From the NCBI RefSeq assembly GCF_022682495.2, contig NC_071387.1, positions 148,908,347 through 148,972,346 on the forward strand: DNA of 64,000 nucleotides, read 5' to 3'. The translations under genes were made by a program, and so were the position numbers. How positions within the stretch are numbered: the first letter of the stretch is position 1; every line of letters starts with the position of its first letter. The notes below the pieces were generated by a model that searched no databases, had not been told where the DNA came from, and worked only from the letters and a program-made list of their open reading frames with translations. The DNA comes from Desmodus rotundus (lineage: Eukaryota > Chordata > Mammalia > Chiroptera > Phyllostomidae). Positions 19,370-31,966 of the stretch are shown one piece after another.

Positions 19370-22300
19370 TTGGTGTCTGCAAAAGTCATTCACCTGTGGC
19401 CAACCTGGGCCCCCGTGAGCAAGACCATGCCCCATGGCAGGAGCCTGGGGAGGCCACTGGAGCCACGGGGGCAGGGCTGGGGATTTTGCCGGGGTTCTCT
19501 CGGGGCCCAGGCGTCCTCTCTCGCCCGGGGAGAGCCCACGCCGTCCCTTGACCCCCGCAGGACACCTGCATCCAGCGATAAGCGGCCCTCTGCCTCCATG
19601 GGGCTCGGAAACAAGGGGCCGGGGTGCGAGCAACTGGCCTACGTGGCGGCAAACCCGCAGACCCCTCCGTCACGTCCCCACCACTGCGAAGATCCCCCTG
19701 TTCTTCCATCCGTAAAAGGGTGCCCTTTACGGATGGAAGAACAGGGGGGAGGCCCCCAGGAGATGGCTTTCCTCCGAGCCGCGGCTGCTTAGTTTGGGGC
19801 CCAGAAGCGGGGCGCGCATGCGCTGGCAGACCCCTCACCACAAGCCTGTCTGCGGGCAACGGGCCCCGCCCTTGAGATATCTTGCCAGGTTCACAGGGTC
19901 ACTGGGGTCGTGTCCGGGGAAACGGAAGTCCTCCCTGCCACCCAGAGGACCCCGCGTTTTCTCTTGGACCCCACTGGCCAGCAGCTCTCCAACCGCGCCA
20001 GAGGCAGAGTGCCCAGGGAAGACCTGGGGACCTAGGGCCGGGGAGGGGGGCCGGCCGCTGTACAGCTCCAGATGGAGTGGGCCATGTGGGCGGAACCCAC
20101 ACCCACCGAGGAGTTCTCCTGGGGGGACCTAGGCCTGAGCCCTGCCTGGGCGGTTAAGAGTCCTGCCCTGGCTCAAACTGCCCCCCCCCCTGCCCCCAGG
20201 AGGCAAACTTGGACCTGGCGATTGCCACCCTCTAAAGTCTGGTCTAAACTACGCAAGAAGCGACTGTGACCGCTGAGATCTTGGTCCCCCGGAGACCAAC
20301 CCCCCTCTCCGTGACGGCATCCCCGGCCTCCGGTACTTGGTGTCTGCAAAAGGCATTCACCTGCGGCCAACCTGGGCCCCCGAGAGCAAGACCATGCCCC
20401 ATGGCAGGAGCCTGGGGAGGCCACTGGAGCCACGGGGGCCAGGCCTGGGGATTTTGCCGGGGTTCTCTCGGGGCCCAGGCGTCCTCTCTCGCCCGGGGAG
20501 TGCCCACGCCGTCCCTTGACCCCCGCAGGACACCTGCATCCAGCGATAAGCGGCCCTCTGCCTCCATGGGGCTCGGAAACAAGGGGCCGGGGTGCGAGCA
20601 ACTGGCCTACGTGGCGGCAAACCCGCAGACCCCTCCGTCACGTCCCCACCACTGCTAAGATCCCCCTGTTCTTCCATCCGTAAAGGGGTCCCCCTTTACG
20701 GATGGAAGAACAGGGGGGAGGCCCCCAGGAGATGGCTTTCCTCCGAGCCGCGGCTGCTTAGTTTGGGGCCCAGAAGCGGGGCCGCGCATGCGCGGGCAGG
20801 CCCCCTCACCACAAGCCTGCCTGCGGGCAACCGGCCCCGCCCTTGAGATATCTTGCCCGGTTCACAGGGTCCCTGGGGTCGTGTCCGGGAAACGGAAGTC
20901 CTCCCTGCCACCCAGAGGACCCCGCGTTTTCTCTTGGACCCCACTGGCCAGCAGCTCTCCAACCCCGGCAGAGGCAGAGTGCCCAGGGATGACCTGGGGA
21001 CCTAGGGCCGGGGAGGGGGGCCGGCCGCTGTACAGCTCCAGATGGAGTGGGCCATGTGGGCGGAACCCACACCCACCGAGGGGTTCTCCCGTGGGGACTC
21101 AGGCCTGAGCCCAGCCTGGCGGTTAAGAGTCCGGCCCTGGTTCAAACTGCCCCCCCCCTGCCCCCAGGAGGCAAACTTGGACCTGGCGACTGCCACCCTC
21201 TAAAGTCTGGTCTAAACTACGCAAGAAGCGACTGTGACCGCTGAGACCTTGGTCCCCCGGAGACCAACCCCCCTCTCCGTGAAGGCATCCCCGGCCTCCG
21301 GTACTTGGTGTCTGCAAAAGGCATTCACCTGCGGCCAACCTGGGCCCCCGAGAGCAAGACCATGCCCCATGGCAGGAGCCTGGGGAGGCCACTGGAGCCA
21401 CGGGGGCCAGGCCTGGGGATTTTGCCGGGGTTCTCTCGGGGCCCAGGCGTCCTCTCTCGCCCGGGGAGTGCCCACGCCGTCCCTTGACCCCCGCAGGACA
21501 CCTGCATCCAGCGATAAGCGGCCCTCTGCCTCCATGGGGCTCGGAAACAAGGGGCCGGGGTGCGAGCAACTGGCCTACGTGGCGGCAAACCCGCAGACCC
21601 CTCCGTCACGTCCCCACCACTGCGAAGATCCCCCTGTTCTTCCATCCGTAAAGGGGTCCCCCTTTACGGATGGAAGAACAGGGGGGAGGCCCCCAGGAGA
21701 TGGCTTTCCTCCGAGCCGCGGCTGCTTAGTTTGGGGCCCAGAAGCGGGGCCGCGCATGCGCGGGCAGGCCCCCTCACCACAAGCCTGTCTGCGGGCAACG
21801 GGCCCCGCCCTTGAGATATCTTGCCAGGTTCACAGGGTCCCTGGGGTCGTGTCGGGGAAACGGAAGTCCTCCCTGCCACCCAGAGGACCCCGCGTTTTCT
21901 CTTGGAACCCACTTGCCAGCAGCTCTCCAACCCCGGCAGAGGCAGAGTGCCCAGGGAAGACCTGGGGACCTAGGGCCGGGGAGGGGGGCCGGCCGCTGTT
22001 CAGCTCCAGATGGAGTGGGCCATGTGGTCGGAACCCACACCCACCGAGGGGTTCTCCCGGGGGGACTCAGGCCTGAGCCCTGCCTGGGCGGTTAAGAGTA
22101 CTGCCCTGGCTCAAACTGCCCCCCCCCCCGCCCCCAGGAGGCAAACGTGGACCTGGCCACTGCCACTCTCTAAAGTCTGGTCTAAACTACGCAAGAAGCG
22201 ACTGTGACCGCTGAGACCTCGGTCCCCCGGAGACCAACCCCCCTCTCCGTGAAGGCATCCCCGGCCTCCGGTACTTGGTGTCTGCAAAAGGCATTCACCT

Positions 22301-24213
22301 GCGGCTAACCTGGGCCCTCGTGAGCAAGACCATGCCCCATGGAAGGAGCCTGGGGAGGCCACTGGAGCCACGGGGGCCAGGGCTGGGGATTTTGCCGGGG
22401 TTCTCTCGGGGCCCAGGCGTCCTCTCTCGCCCGTGGAGTGCCCACGCCGTCCCTTGAACCCCGCAGGACACCTGCATCCAGCGATAAGCGGCCCTCTGCC
22501 TCCATGGGGCTCAGAAACAAGGGGCCGGGGTGCGAGCAACTGGCCTACGTGGCGGCAAACCCGCAGACCCCTCCGTCTCGTCCCCACCACTGTGAAGATC
22601 CCCCTGTTCTTCCATCCGTAAAGGGGTCCCCCTTTACGGATGGAAGAACAGGGGGGAGGCCCCCAGGAGATGGCTTTCCTCCGAACCGCGGCTGCTTAGT
22701 TTGTGGCCCAGAAGCGAGGCCGCGCATGCGCGGGCAGGCCCGCTCACCACAAGCCTGTCTGCGGGCAACGGACCCCGCCCTTGAGATATCTTGCCCGGTT
22801 CACAGGGTCCCTGGGGTCGTGTCCGGGGAAACGGAAGTCCTCCCTGCCACCCAGAGGACCCCGCGTTTTCTCTTGGACCCCACTGGCCAGCAGCTCTCCA
22901 ACCCCGGCAGAGGCAGAGTGCCCAGGGAAGACCTGGGGACCTAGGGCCGGGGAGGGGGGCCGGCCGCTGTACAGCTCCAGATGGAGTGGGCCATGTGGGC
23001 GGAACCCACACCCACCGAGGGGTTCTCCCGGGGGGACTCAGGCCTGAGCCCAGCCTGGGCGGTTAAGAGTACTGCCCTGGCTCAAACTGCCCCCCCACCG
23101 CCCCCAGGAGGCAAACGTGGACCTGGCCACTGCCACTCTCTAAAGTCTGGTCTAAACTACGCAAGAAGCGACTGTGACCGCTGAGACCTCGGTCCCCCGG
23201 AGACCAACCCCCCTCTCTGTGAAGGCATCCCCAGCCTCCGGTACTTGGTGTCTGCAAAAGTCATTCACCTGTGGCCAACCTGGGCCCCCGTCAGCAAGAC
23301 CATGCCCCATGGAAGGAGCCTGGGGAGGCCACTGGAGCCACGGGGGCAGGGCTGGGGATTTTGCCGGGGTTCTCTCGGGGCCCAGGCGTCCTCTCTCGCC
23401 CGGGGAGTGCCCACGCCGTCCCTTGACCCCCGCAGGACACCTGCATCCAGCGATAAGCGGCCCTCTGCCTCCATGGGGCTCAGAAACAAGGGGCCGGGGT
23501 GCGAGCAACTGGCCTACGTGGCGGCAAACCCGCAGACCCCTCCGTCTCGTCCCCACCACTGTGAAGATCCCCCTGTTCTTCCATCCGTAAAGGGGTCCCC
23601 CTTTACGGATGGAAGAACAGGGGGGAGGCCCCCAGGAGATGGCTTTCCTCCGAACCGCGGCTGCTTAGTTTGTGGCCCAGAAGCGAGGCCGCGCATGCGC
23701 GGGCAGGCCCCCTCACCACAAGCCTGTCTGCGGGCAACGGACCCCGCCCTTGAGATATCTTGCCCGGTTCACAGGGTCCCTGGGGTCGTGTCCGGGGAAA
23801 CGGAAGTCCTCCCTGCCACCCAGAGGACCCCGCGTTTTCTCTTGGACCCCACTGGCCAGCAGCTCTCCAACCCCGGCAGAGGCAGAGTGCCCAGGGAAGA
23901 CCTGGGGACCTAGGGCCGGGGAGGGGGGCCGGCCGCTGTACAGCTCCAGATGGAGTGGGCCATGTGGGCGGAACCCACACCCACCGAGGGGTTCTCCCGG
24001 GGGGACTCAGGCCTGAGCCCTGCCTGGGCGGTTAAGAGTACTGCCCTGGCTCAAACTGCCCCCCCACCGCCCCCAGGAGGCAAACGTGGACCTGGCCACT
24101 GCCACTCTCTAAAGTCTGGTCTAAACTACGCAAGAAGCGACTGTGACCGCTGAGACCTCGGTCCCCCGGAGACCAACCCCCCTCTCTGTGAAGGCATCCC
24201 CAGCCTCCGGTAC
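19370..24213 (+). repeat. HOR unit 5: 5-mer a-b-c-d plus a/d hybrid
   Basis: Monomers: a 19370, b 20337, c 21305, d 22275, a/d mosaic 23245. The first four make a canonical 3,875-bp HOR. The a copy carries the GGGGAGAGCCC variant and a one-base-shorter GGCAGACCCCTC segment (near 19826), both also found in the a at 24214. The mosaic starts as a, shows a d-like GGAAGGAGCC near 23311, returns to a-like bases, then is d-like from about 23480. Confidence 0.9.
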
Positions 24214-27200
24214 TTGGTGTCTGCAAAAGTCATTCACCTGTGGCCAACCTGGGCCCCCGTGAGCAAGACCATGCCCCATGGCAGGAGCCTGGGGAGGCCA
24301 CTGGAGCCACGGGGGCAGGGCTGGGGATTTTGCCGGGGTTCTCTCGGGGCCCAGGCGTCCTCTCTCGCCCGGGGAGAGCCCACGCCGTCCCTTGACCCCC
24401 GCAGGACACCTGCATCCAGCGATAAGCGGCCCTCTGCCTCCATGGGGCTCGGAAACAAGGGGCCGGGGTGCGAGCAACTGGCCTACGTGGCGGCAAACCC
24501 GCAGACCCCTCCGTCACGTCCCCACCACTGCGAAGATCCCCCTGTTCTTCCATCCGTAAAAGGGTGCCCTTTACGGATGGAAGAACAGGGGGGAGGCCCC
24601 CAGGAGATGGCTTTCCTCCGAGCCGCGGCTGCTTAGTTTGGGGCCCAGAAGCGGGGCGCGCATGCGCTGGCAGACCCCTCACCACAAGCCTGTCTGCGGG
24701 CAACGGGCCCCGCCCTTGAGATATCTTGCCAGGTTCACAGGGTCACTGGGGTCGTGTCCGGGGAAACGGAAGTCCTCCCTGCCACCCAGAGGACCCCGCG
24801 TTTTCTCTTGGACCCCACTGGCCAGCAGCTCTCCAACCGCGCCAGAGGCAGAGTGCCCAGGGAAGACCTGGGGACCTAGGGCCGGGGAGGGGGGCCGGCC
24901 GCTGTACAGCTCCAGATGGAGTGGGCCATGTGGGCGGAACCCACACCCACCGAGGAGTTCTCCTGGGGGGACCTAGGCCTGAGCCCTGCCTGGGCGGTTA
25001 AGAGTCCTGCCCTGGCTCAAACTGCCCCCCCCCCTGCCCCCAGGAGGCAAACTTGGACCTGGCGATTGCCACCCTCTAAAGTCTGGTCTAAACTACGCAA
25101 GAAGCGACTGTGACCGCTGAGATCTTGGTCCCCCGGAGACCAACCCCCCTCTCCGTGACGGCATCCCCGGCCTCCGGTACTTGGTGTCTGCAAAAGGCAT
25201 TCACCTGCGGCCAACCTGGGCCCCCGAGAGCAAGACCATGCCCCATGGCAGGAGCCTGGGGAGGCCACTGGAGCCACGGGGGCCAGGCCTGGGGATTTTG
25301 CCGGGGTTCTCTCGGGGCCCAGGCGTCCTCTCTCGCCCGGGGAGTGCCCACGCCGTCCCTTGACCCCCGCAGGACACCTGCATCCAGCGATAAGCGGCCC
25401 TCTGCCTCCATGGGGCTCGGAAACAAGGGGCCGGGGTGCGAGCAACTGGCCTACGTGGCGGCAAACCCGCAGACCCCTCCGTCACGTCCCCACCACTGCG
25501 AAGATCCCCCTGTTCTTCCATCCGTAAAGGGGTCCCCCTTTACGGATGGAAGAACAGGGGGGAGGCCCCCAGGAGATGGCTTTCCTCCGAGCCGCGGCTG
25601 CTTAGTTTGGGGCCCAGAAGCGGGGCCGCGCATGCGCGGGCAGGCCCCCTCACCACAAGCCTGCCTGCGGGCAACCGGCCCCGCCCTTGAGATATCTTGC
25701 CCGGTTCACAGGGTCCCTGGGGTCGTGTCCGGGAAACGGAAGTCCTCCCTGCCACCCAGAGGACCCCGCGTTTTCTCTTGGACCCCACTGGCCAGCAGCT
25801 CTCCAACCCCGGCAGAGGCAGAGTGCCCAGGGATGACCTGGGGACCTAGGGCCGGGGAGGGGGGCCGGCCGCTGTACAGCTCCAGATGGAGTGGGCCATG
25901 TGGGCGGAACCCACACCCACCGAGGGGTTCTCCCGTGGGGACTCAGGCCTGAGCCCAGCCTGGCGGTTAAGAGTCCGGCCCTGGTTCAAACTGCCCCCCC
26001 CCTGCCCCCAGGAGGCAAACTTGGACCTGGCGACTGCCACCCTCTAAAGTCTGGTCTAAACTACGCAAGAAGCGACTGTGACCGCTGAGACCTTGGTCCC
26101 CCGGAGACCAACCCCCCTCTCCGTGAAGGCATCCCCGGCCTCCGGTACTTGGTGTCTGCAAAAGGCATTCACCTGCGGCCAACCTGGGCCCCCGAGAGCA
26201 AGACCATGCCCCATGGCAGGAGCCTGGGGAGGCCACTGGAGCCACGGGGGCCAGGCCTGGGGATTTTGCCGGGGTTCTCTCGGGGCCCAGGCGTCCTCTC
26301 TCGCCCGGGGAGTGCCCACGCCGTCCCTTGACCCCCGCAGGACACCTGCATCCAGCGATAAGCGGCCCTCTGCCTCCATGGGGCTCGGAAACAAGGGGCC
26401 AGGGTGCGAGCAACTGGCCTACGTGGCGGCAAACCCGCAGACCCCTCCGTCACGTCCCCACCACTGCGAAGATCCCCCTGTTCTTCCATCCGTAAAGGGG
26501 TCCCCCTTTACGGATGGAAGAACAGGGGGGAGGCCCCCAGGAGATGGCTTTCCTCCGAGCCGCGGCTGCTTAGTTTGGGGCCCAGAAGCGGGGCCGCGCA
26601 TGCGCGGGCAGGCCCCCTCACCACAAGCCTGTCTGCGGGCAACGGGCCCCGCCCTTGAGATATCTTGCCAGGTTCACAGGGTCCCTGGGGTCGTGTCGGG
26701 GAAACGGAAGTCCTCCCTGCCACCCAGAGGACCCCGCGTTTTCTCTTGGAACCCACTTGCCAGCAGCTCTCCAACCCCGGCAGAGGCAGAGTGCCCAGGG
26801 AAGACCTGGGGACCTAGGGCCGGGGAGGGGGGCCGGCCGCTGTTCAGCTCCAGATGGAGTGGGCCATGTGGTCGGAACCCACACCCACCGAGGGGTTCTC
26901 CCGGGGGGACTCAGGCCTGAGCCCTGCCTGGGCGGTTAAGAGTACTGCCCTGGCTCAAACTGCCCCCCCCCCCCGCCCCCAGGAGGCAAACGTGGACCTG
27001 GCCACTGCCACTCTCTAAAGTCTGGTCTAAACTACGCAAGAAGCGACTGTGACCGCTGAGACCTCGGTCCCCCGGAGACCAACCCCCCTCTCCGTGAAGG
27101 CATCCCCGGCCTCCGGTACTTGGTGTCTGCAAAAGGCATTCACCTGCGGCTAACCTGGGCCCTCGTGAGCAAGACCATGCCCCATGGAAGGAGCCTGGGG

Positions 27201-28089
27201 AGGCCACTGGAGCCACGGGGGCCAGGGCTGGGGATTTTGCCGGGGTTCTCTCGGGGCCCAGGCGTCCTCTCTCGCCCGTGGAGTGCCCACGCCGTCCCTT
27301 GAACCCCGCAGGACACCTGCATCCAGCGATAAGCGGCCCTCTGCCTCCATGGGGCTCAGAAACAAGGGGCCGGGGTGCGAGCAACTGGCCTACGTGGCGG
27401 CAAACCCGCAGACCCCTCCGTCTCGTCCCCACCACTGTGAAGATCCCCCTGTTCTTCCATCCGTAAAGGGGTCCCCCTTTACGGATGGAAGAACAGGGGG
27501 GAGGCCCCCAGGAGATGGCTTTCCTCCGAACCGCGGCTGCTTAGTTTGTGGCCCAGAAGCGAGGCCGCGCATGCGCGGGCAGGCCCGCTCACCACAAGCC
27601 TGTCTGCGGGCAACGGACCCCGCCCTTGAGATATCTTGCCCGGTTCACAGGGTCCCTGGGGTCGTGTCCGGGGAAACGGAAGTCCTCCCTGCCACCCAGA
27701 GGACCCCGCGTTTTCTCTTGGACCCCACTGGCCAGCAGCTCTCCAACCCCGGCAGAGGCAGAGTGCCCAGGGAAGACCTGGGGACCTAGGGCCGGGGAGG
27801 GGGGCCGGCCGCTGTACAGCTCCAGATGGAGTGGGCCATGTGGGCGGAACCCACACCCACCGAGGGGTTCTCCCGGGGGGACTCAGGCCTGAGCCCAGCC
27901 TGGGCGGTTAAGAGTACTGCCCTGGCTCAAACTGCCCCCCCACCGCCCCCAGGAGGCAAACGTGGACCTGGCCACTGCCACTCTCTAAAGTCTGGTCTAA
28001 ACTACGCAAGAAGCGACTGTGACCGCTGAGACCTCGGTCCCCCGGAGACCAACCCCCCTCTCTGTGAAGGCATCCCCAGCCTCCGGTAC
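24214..28089 (+). repeat. HOR unit 6: canonical 4-mer a-b-c-d
   Basis: Monomers: a 24214, b 25181, c 26149, d 27120; total 3,876 bp. The a copy (GGGGAGAGCCC, GGCAGACCCCTC) and the b copy (GCCTGCCTGCGG near 25660) share rare variants with unit 5. The d copy shares GGCCCGCTCACC (near 27583) with the d at 22275. Units 5 and 6 are close copies of one another. Confidence 0.92.
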
Positions 28090-31000
28090 TTGGTGTCTGC
28101 AAAAGTCATTCACCTGTGGCCAACCTGGGCCCCCGTCAGCAAGACCATGCCCCATGGCAGGAGCCTGGGGAGGCCACTGGAGCCACGGGGGCAGGGCTGG
28201 GGATTTTGCCGGGGTTCTCTCGGGGCCCAGGCGTCCTCTCTCGCCCGGGGAGTGCCCACGCCGTCCCTTGACCCCCGCAGGACACCTGCATCCAGCGATA
28301 AGCGGCCCTCTGCCTCCATGGGGCTCGGAAACAAGGGGCCGGGGTGCGAGCAACTGGCCTACGTGGCGGCAAACCCGCAGACCCCTCCGTCACGTCCCCA
28401 CCACTGCGAAGATCCCCCTGTTCTTCCATCCGTAAAGGGGTGCCCTTTACGGATGGAAGAACAGGGGGGAGGCCCCCAGGAGATGGCTTTCCTCCGAGCC
28501 GCGGCTGCTTAGTTTGGGGCCCAGAAGCGGGGCGCGCATGCGCTGGCAGGCCCCCTCACCACAAGCCTGTCTGCGGGCAACGGGCCCCGCCCTTGAGATA
28601 TCTTGCCAGGTTCACAGGGTCACTGGGGTCGTGTCCGGGGAAACGGAAGTCCTCCCTGCCACCCAGAGGACCCCGCGTTTTCTCTTGGACCCCACTGGCC
28701 AGCAGCTCTCCAACCGCGCCAGAGGCAGAGTGCCCAGGGAAGACCTGGGGACCTAGGGCCGGGGAGGGGGGCCGGCCGCTGTACAGCTCCAGATGGAGTG
28801 GGCCATGTGGGCGGAACCCACACCCACCGAGGAGTTCTCCTGGGGGGACCTAGGCCTGAGCCCTGCCTGGGCGGTTAAGAGTCCTGCCCTGGCTCAAACT
28901 GCCCCCCCCCCCTGCCCCCAGGAGGCAAACTTGGACCTGGCGATTGCCACCCTCTAAAGTCTGGTCTAAACTACGCAAGAAGCGACTGTGACCGCTGAGA
29001 TCTTGGTCCCCCGGAGACCAACCCCCCTCTCCGTGACGGCATCCCCGGCCTCCGGTACTTGGTGTCTGCAAAAGGCATTCACCTGCGGCCAACCTGGGCC
29101 CCCGAGAGCAAGACCATGCCCCATGGCAGGAGCCTGGGGAGGCCACTGGAGCCACGGGGGCCAGGCCTGGGGATTTTGCCGGGGTTCTCTCGGGGCCCAG
29201 GCGTCCTCTCTCGCCCGGGGAGTGCCCACGCCGTCCCTTGACCCCCGCAGGACACCTGCATCCAGCGATAAGCGGCCCTCTGCCTCCATGGGGCTCGGAA
29301 ACAAGGGGCCGGGGTGCGAGCAACTGGCCTACGTGGCGGCAAACCCGCAGACCCCTCCGTCACGTCCCCACCACTGCGAAGATCCCCCTGTTCTTCCATC
29401 CGTAAAGGGGTCCCCCTTTACGGATGGAAGAACAGGGGGGAGGCCCCCAGGAGATGGCTTTCCTCCGAGCCGCGGATGCTTAGTTTGGGGCCCAGAAGCG
29501 GGGCCGCGCATGCGCGGGCAGGCCCCCTCACCACAAGCCTGTCTGCGGGCAACCGGCCCCGCCCTTGAGATATCTTGCCCGGTTCACAGGGTCCCTGGGG
29601 TCGTGTCCGGGAAACGGAAGTCCTCCCTGCCACCCAGAGGACCCCGCGTTTTCTCTTGGACCCCACTGGCCAGCAGCTCTCCAACCCCGGCAGAGGCAGA
29701 GTGCCCAGGGATGACCTGGGGACCTAGGGCCGGGGAGGGGGGCCGGCCGCTGTACAGCTCCAGATGGAGTGGGCCATGTGGGCGGAACCCACACCCACCG
29801 AGGGGTTCTCCCGTGGGGACTCAGGCCTGAGCCCAGCCTGGCGGTTAAGAGTCCGGCCCTGGTTCAAACTGCCCCCCCCCTGCCCCCAGGAGGCAAACTT
29901 GGACCTGGCGACTGCCACCCTCTAAAGTCTGGTCTAAACTACGCAAGAAGCGACTGTGACCGCTGAGACCTTGGTCCCCCGGAGACCAACCCCCCTCTCC
30001 GTGAAGGCATCCCCGGCCTCCGGTACTTGGTGTCTGCAAAAGGCATTCACCTGCGGCCAACCTGGACCCCCGAGAGCAAGACCATGCCCCATGGCAGGAG
30101 CCTGGGGAGGCCACTGGAGCCACGGGGGCCAGGCCTGGGGATTTTGCCGGGGTTCTCTCGGGGCCCAGGCGTCCTCTCTCGCCCGGGGAGTGCCCACGCC
30201 GTCCCTTGACCCCCGCAGGACACCTGCATCCAGCGATAAGCGGCCCTCTGCCTCCATGGGGCTCGGAAACAAGGGGCCGGGGTGCGAGCAACTGGCCTAC
30301 GTGGCGGCAAACCCGCAGACCCCTCCGTCACGTCCCCACCACTGCGAAGATCCCCCTGTTCTTCCATCCGTAAAGGGGTCCCCCTTTACGGATGGAAGAA
30401 CAGGGGGGAGGCCCCCAGGAGATGGCTTTCCTCCGAGCCGCGGCTGCTTAGTTTGGGGCCCAGAAGCGGGGCCGCGCATGCGCGGGCAGGCCCCCTCACC
30501 ACAAGCCTGTCTGCGGGCAACGGGCCCCGCCCTTGAGATATCTTGCCAGGTTCACAGGGTCCCTGGGGTCGTGTCGGGGAAACGGAAGTCCTCCCTGCCA
30601 CCCAGAGGACCCCGCGTTTTCTCTTGGAACCCACTTGCCAGCAGCTCTCCAACCCCGGCAGAGGCAGAGTGCCCAGGGAAGACCTGGGGACCTAGGGCCG
30701 GGGAGGGGGGCTGGCCGCTGTTCAGCTCCAGATGGAGTGGGCCATGTGGTCGGAACCCACACCCACCGAGGGGTTCTCCCGGGGGGACTCAGGCCTGAGC
30801 CCTGCCTGGGCGGTTAAGAGTACTGCCCTGGCTCAAACTGCCCCCCCCCCCGCCCCCAGGAGGCAAACGTGGACCTGGCCACTGCCACTCTCTAAAGTCT
30901 GGTCTAAACTACGCAAGAAGCGACTGTGACCGCTGAGACCTCGGTCCCCCGGAGACCAACCCCCCTCTCCGTGAAGGCATCCCCGGCCTCCGGTACTTGG

Positions 31001-31966
31001 TGTCTGCAAAAGGCATTCACCTGCGGCTAACCTGGGCCCTCGTGAGCAAGACCATGCCCCATGGAAGGAGCCTGGGGAGGCCACTGGAGCCACGGGGGCC
31101 AGGGCTGGGGATTTTGCCGGGGTTCTCTCGGGGCCCAGGCGTCCTCTCTCGCCCGTGGAGTGCCCACGCCGTCCCTTGAACCCCGCAGGACACCTGCATC
31201 CAGCGATAAGCGGCCCTCTGCCTCCATGGGGCTCAGAAACAAGGGGCCGGGGTGCGAGCAACTGGCCTACGTGGCGGCAAACCCGCAGACCCCTCCGTCT
31301 CGTCCCCACCACTGTGAAGATCCCCCTGTTCTTCCATCCGTAAAGGGGTCCCCCTTTACGGATGGAAGAACAGGGGGGAGGCCCCCAGGAGATGGCTTTC
31401 CTCCGAACCGCGGCTGCTTAGTTTGTGGCCCAGAAGCGAGGCCGCGCATGCGCGGGCAGGCCCGCTCACCACAAGCCTGTCTGCGGGCAACGGACCCCGC
31501 CCTTGAGATATCTTGCCCGGTTCACAGGGTCCCTGGGGTCGTGTCCGGGGAAACGGAAGTCCTCCCTGCCACCCAGAGGACCCCGCGTTTTCTCTTGGAC
31601 CCCACTGGCCAGCAGCTCTCCAACCCCGGCAGAGGCAGAGTGCCCAGGGAAGACCTGGGGACCTAGGGCCGGGGAGGGGGGCCGGCCGCTGTACAGCTCC
31701 AGATGGAGTGGGCCATGTGGGCGGAACCCACACCCACCGAGGGGTTCTCCCGGGGGGACTCAGGCCTGAGCCCAGCCTGGGCGGTTAAGAGTACTGCCCT
31801 GGCTCAAACTGCCCCCCCACCGCCCCCAGGAGGCAAACGTGGACCTGGCCACTGCCACTCTCTAAAGTCTGGTCTAAACTACGCAAGAAGCGACTGTGAC
31901 CGCTGAGACCTCGGTCCCCCGGAGACCAACCCCCCTCTCTGTGAAGGCATCCCCAGCCTCCGGTAC
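28090..31966 (+). repeat. HOR unit 7: canonical 4-mer a-b-c-d
   Basis: Monomers: a 28090, b 29059, c 30027, d 30997; total 3,877 bp. The a copy has CCCCCGTCAGC (near 28130), shared only with the a-type starts at 23245 and 31967. The c copy has CCTGGACCCCC (near 30061), shared with the c copies at 36813 and 43596, and GGGGGGCTGGCCG (near 30706), shared with the b/c hybrid at 32936. Confidence 0.92.
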
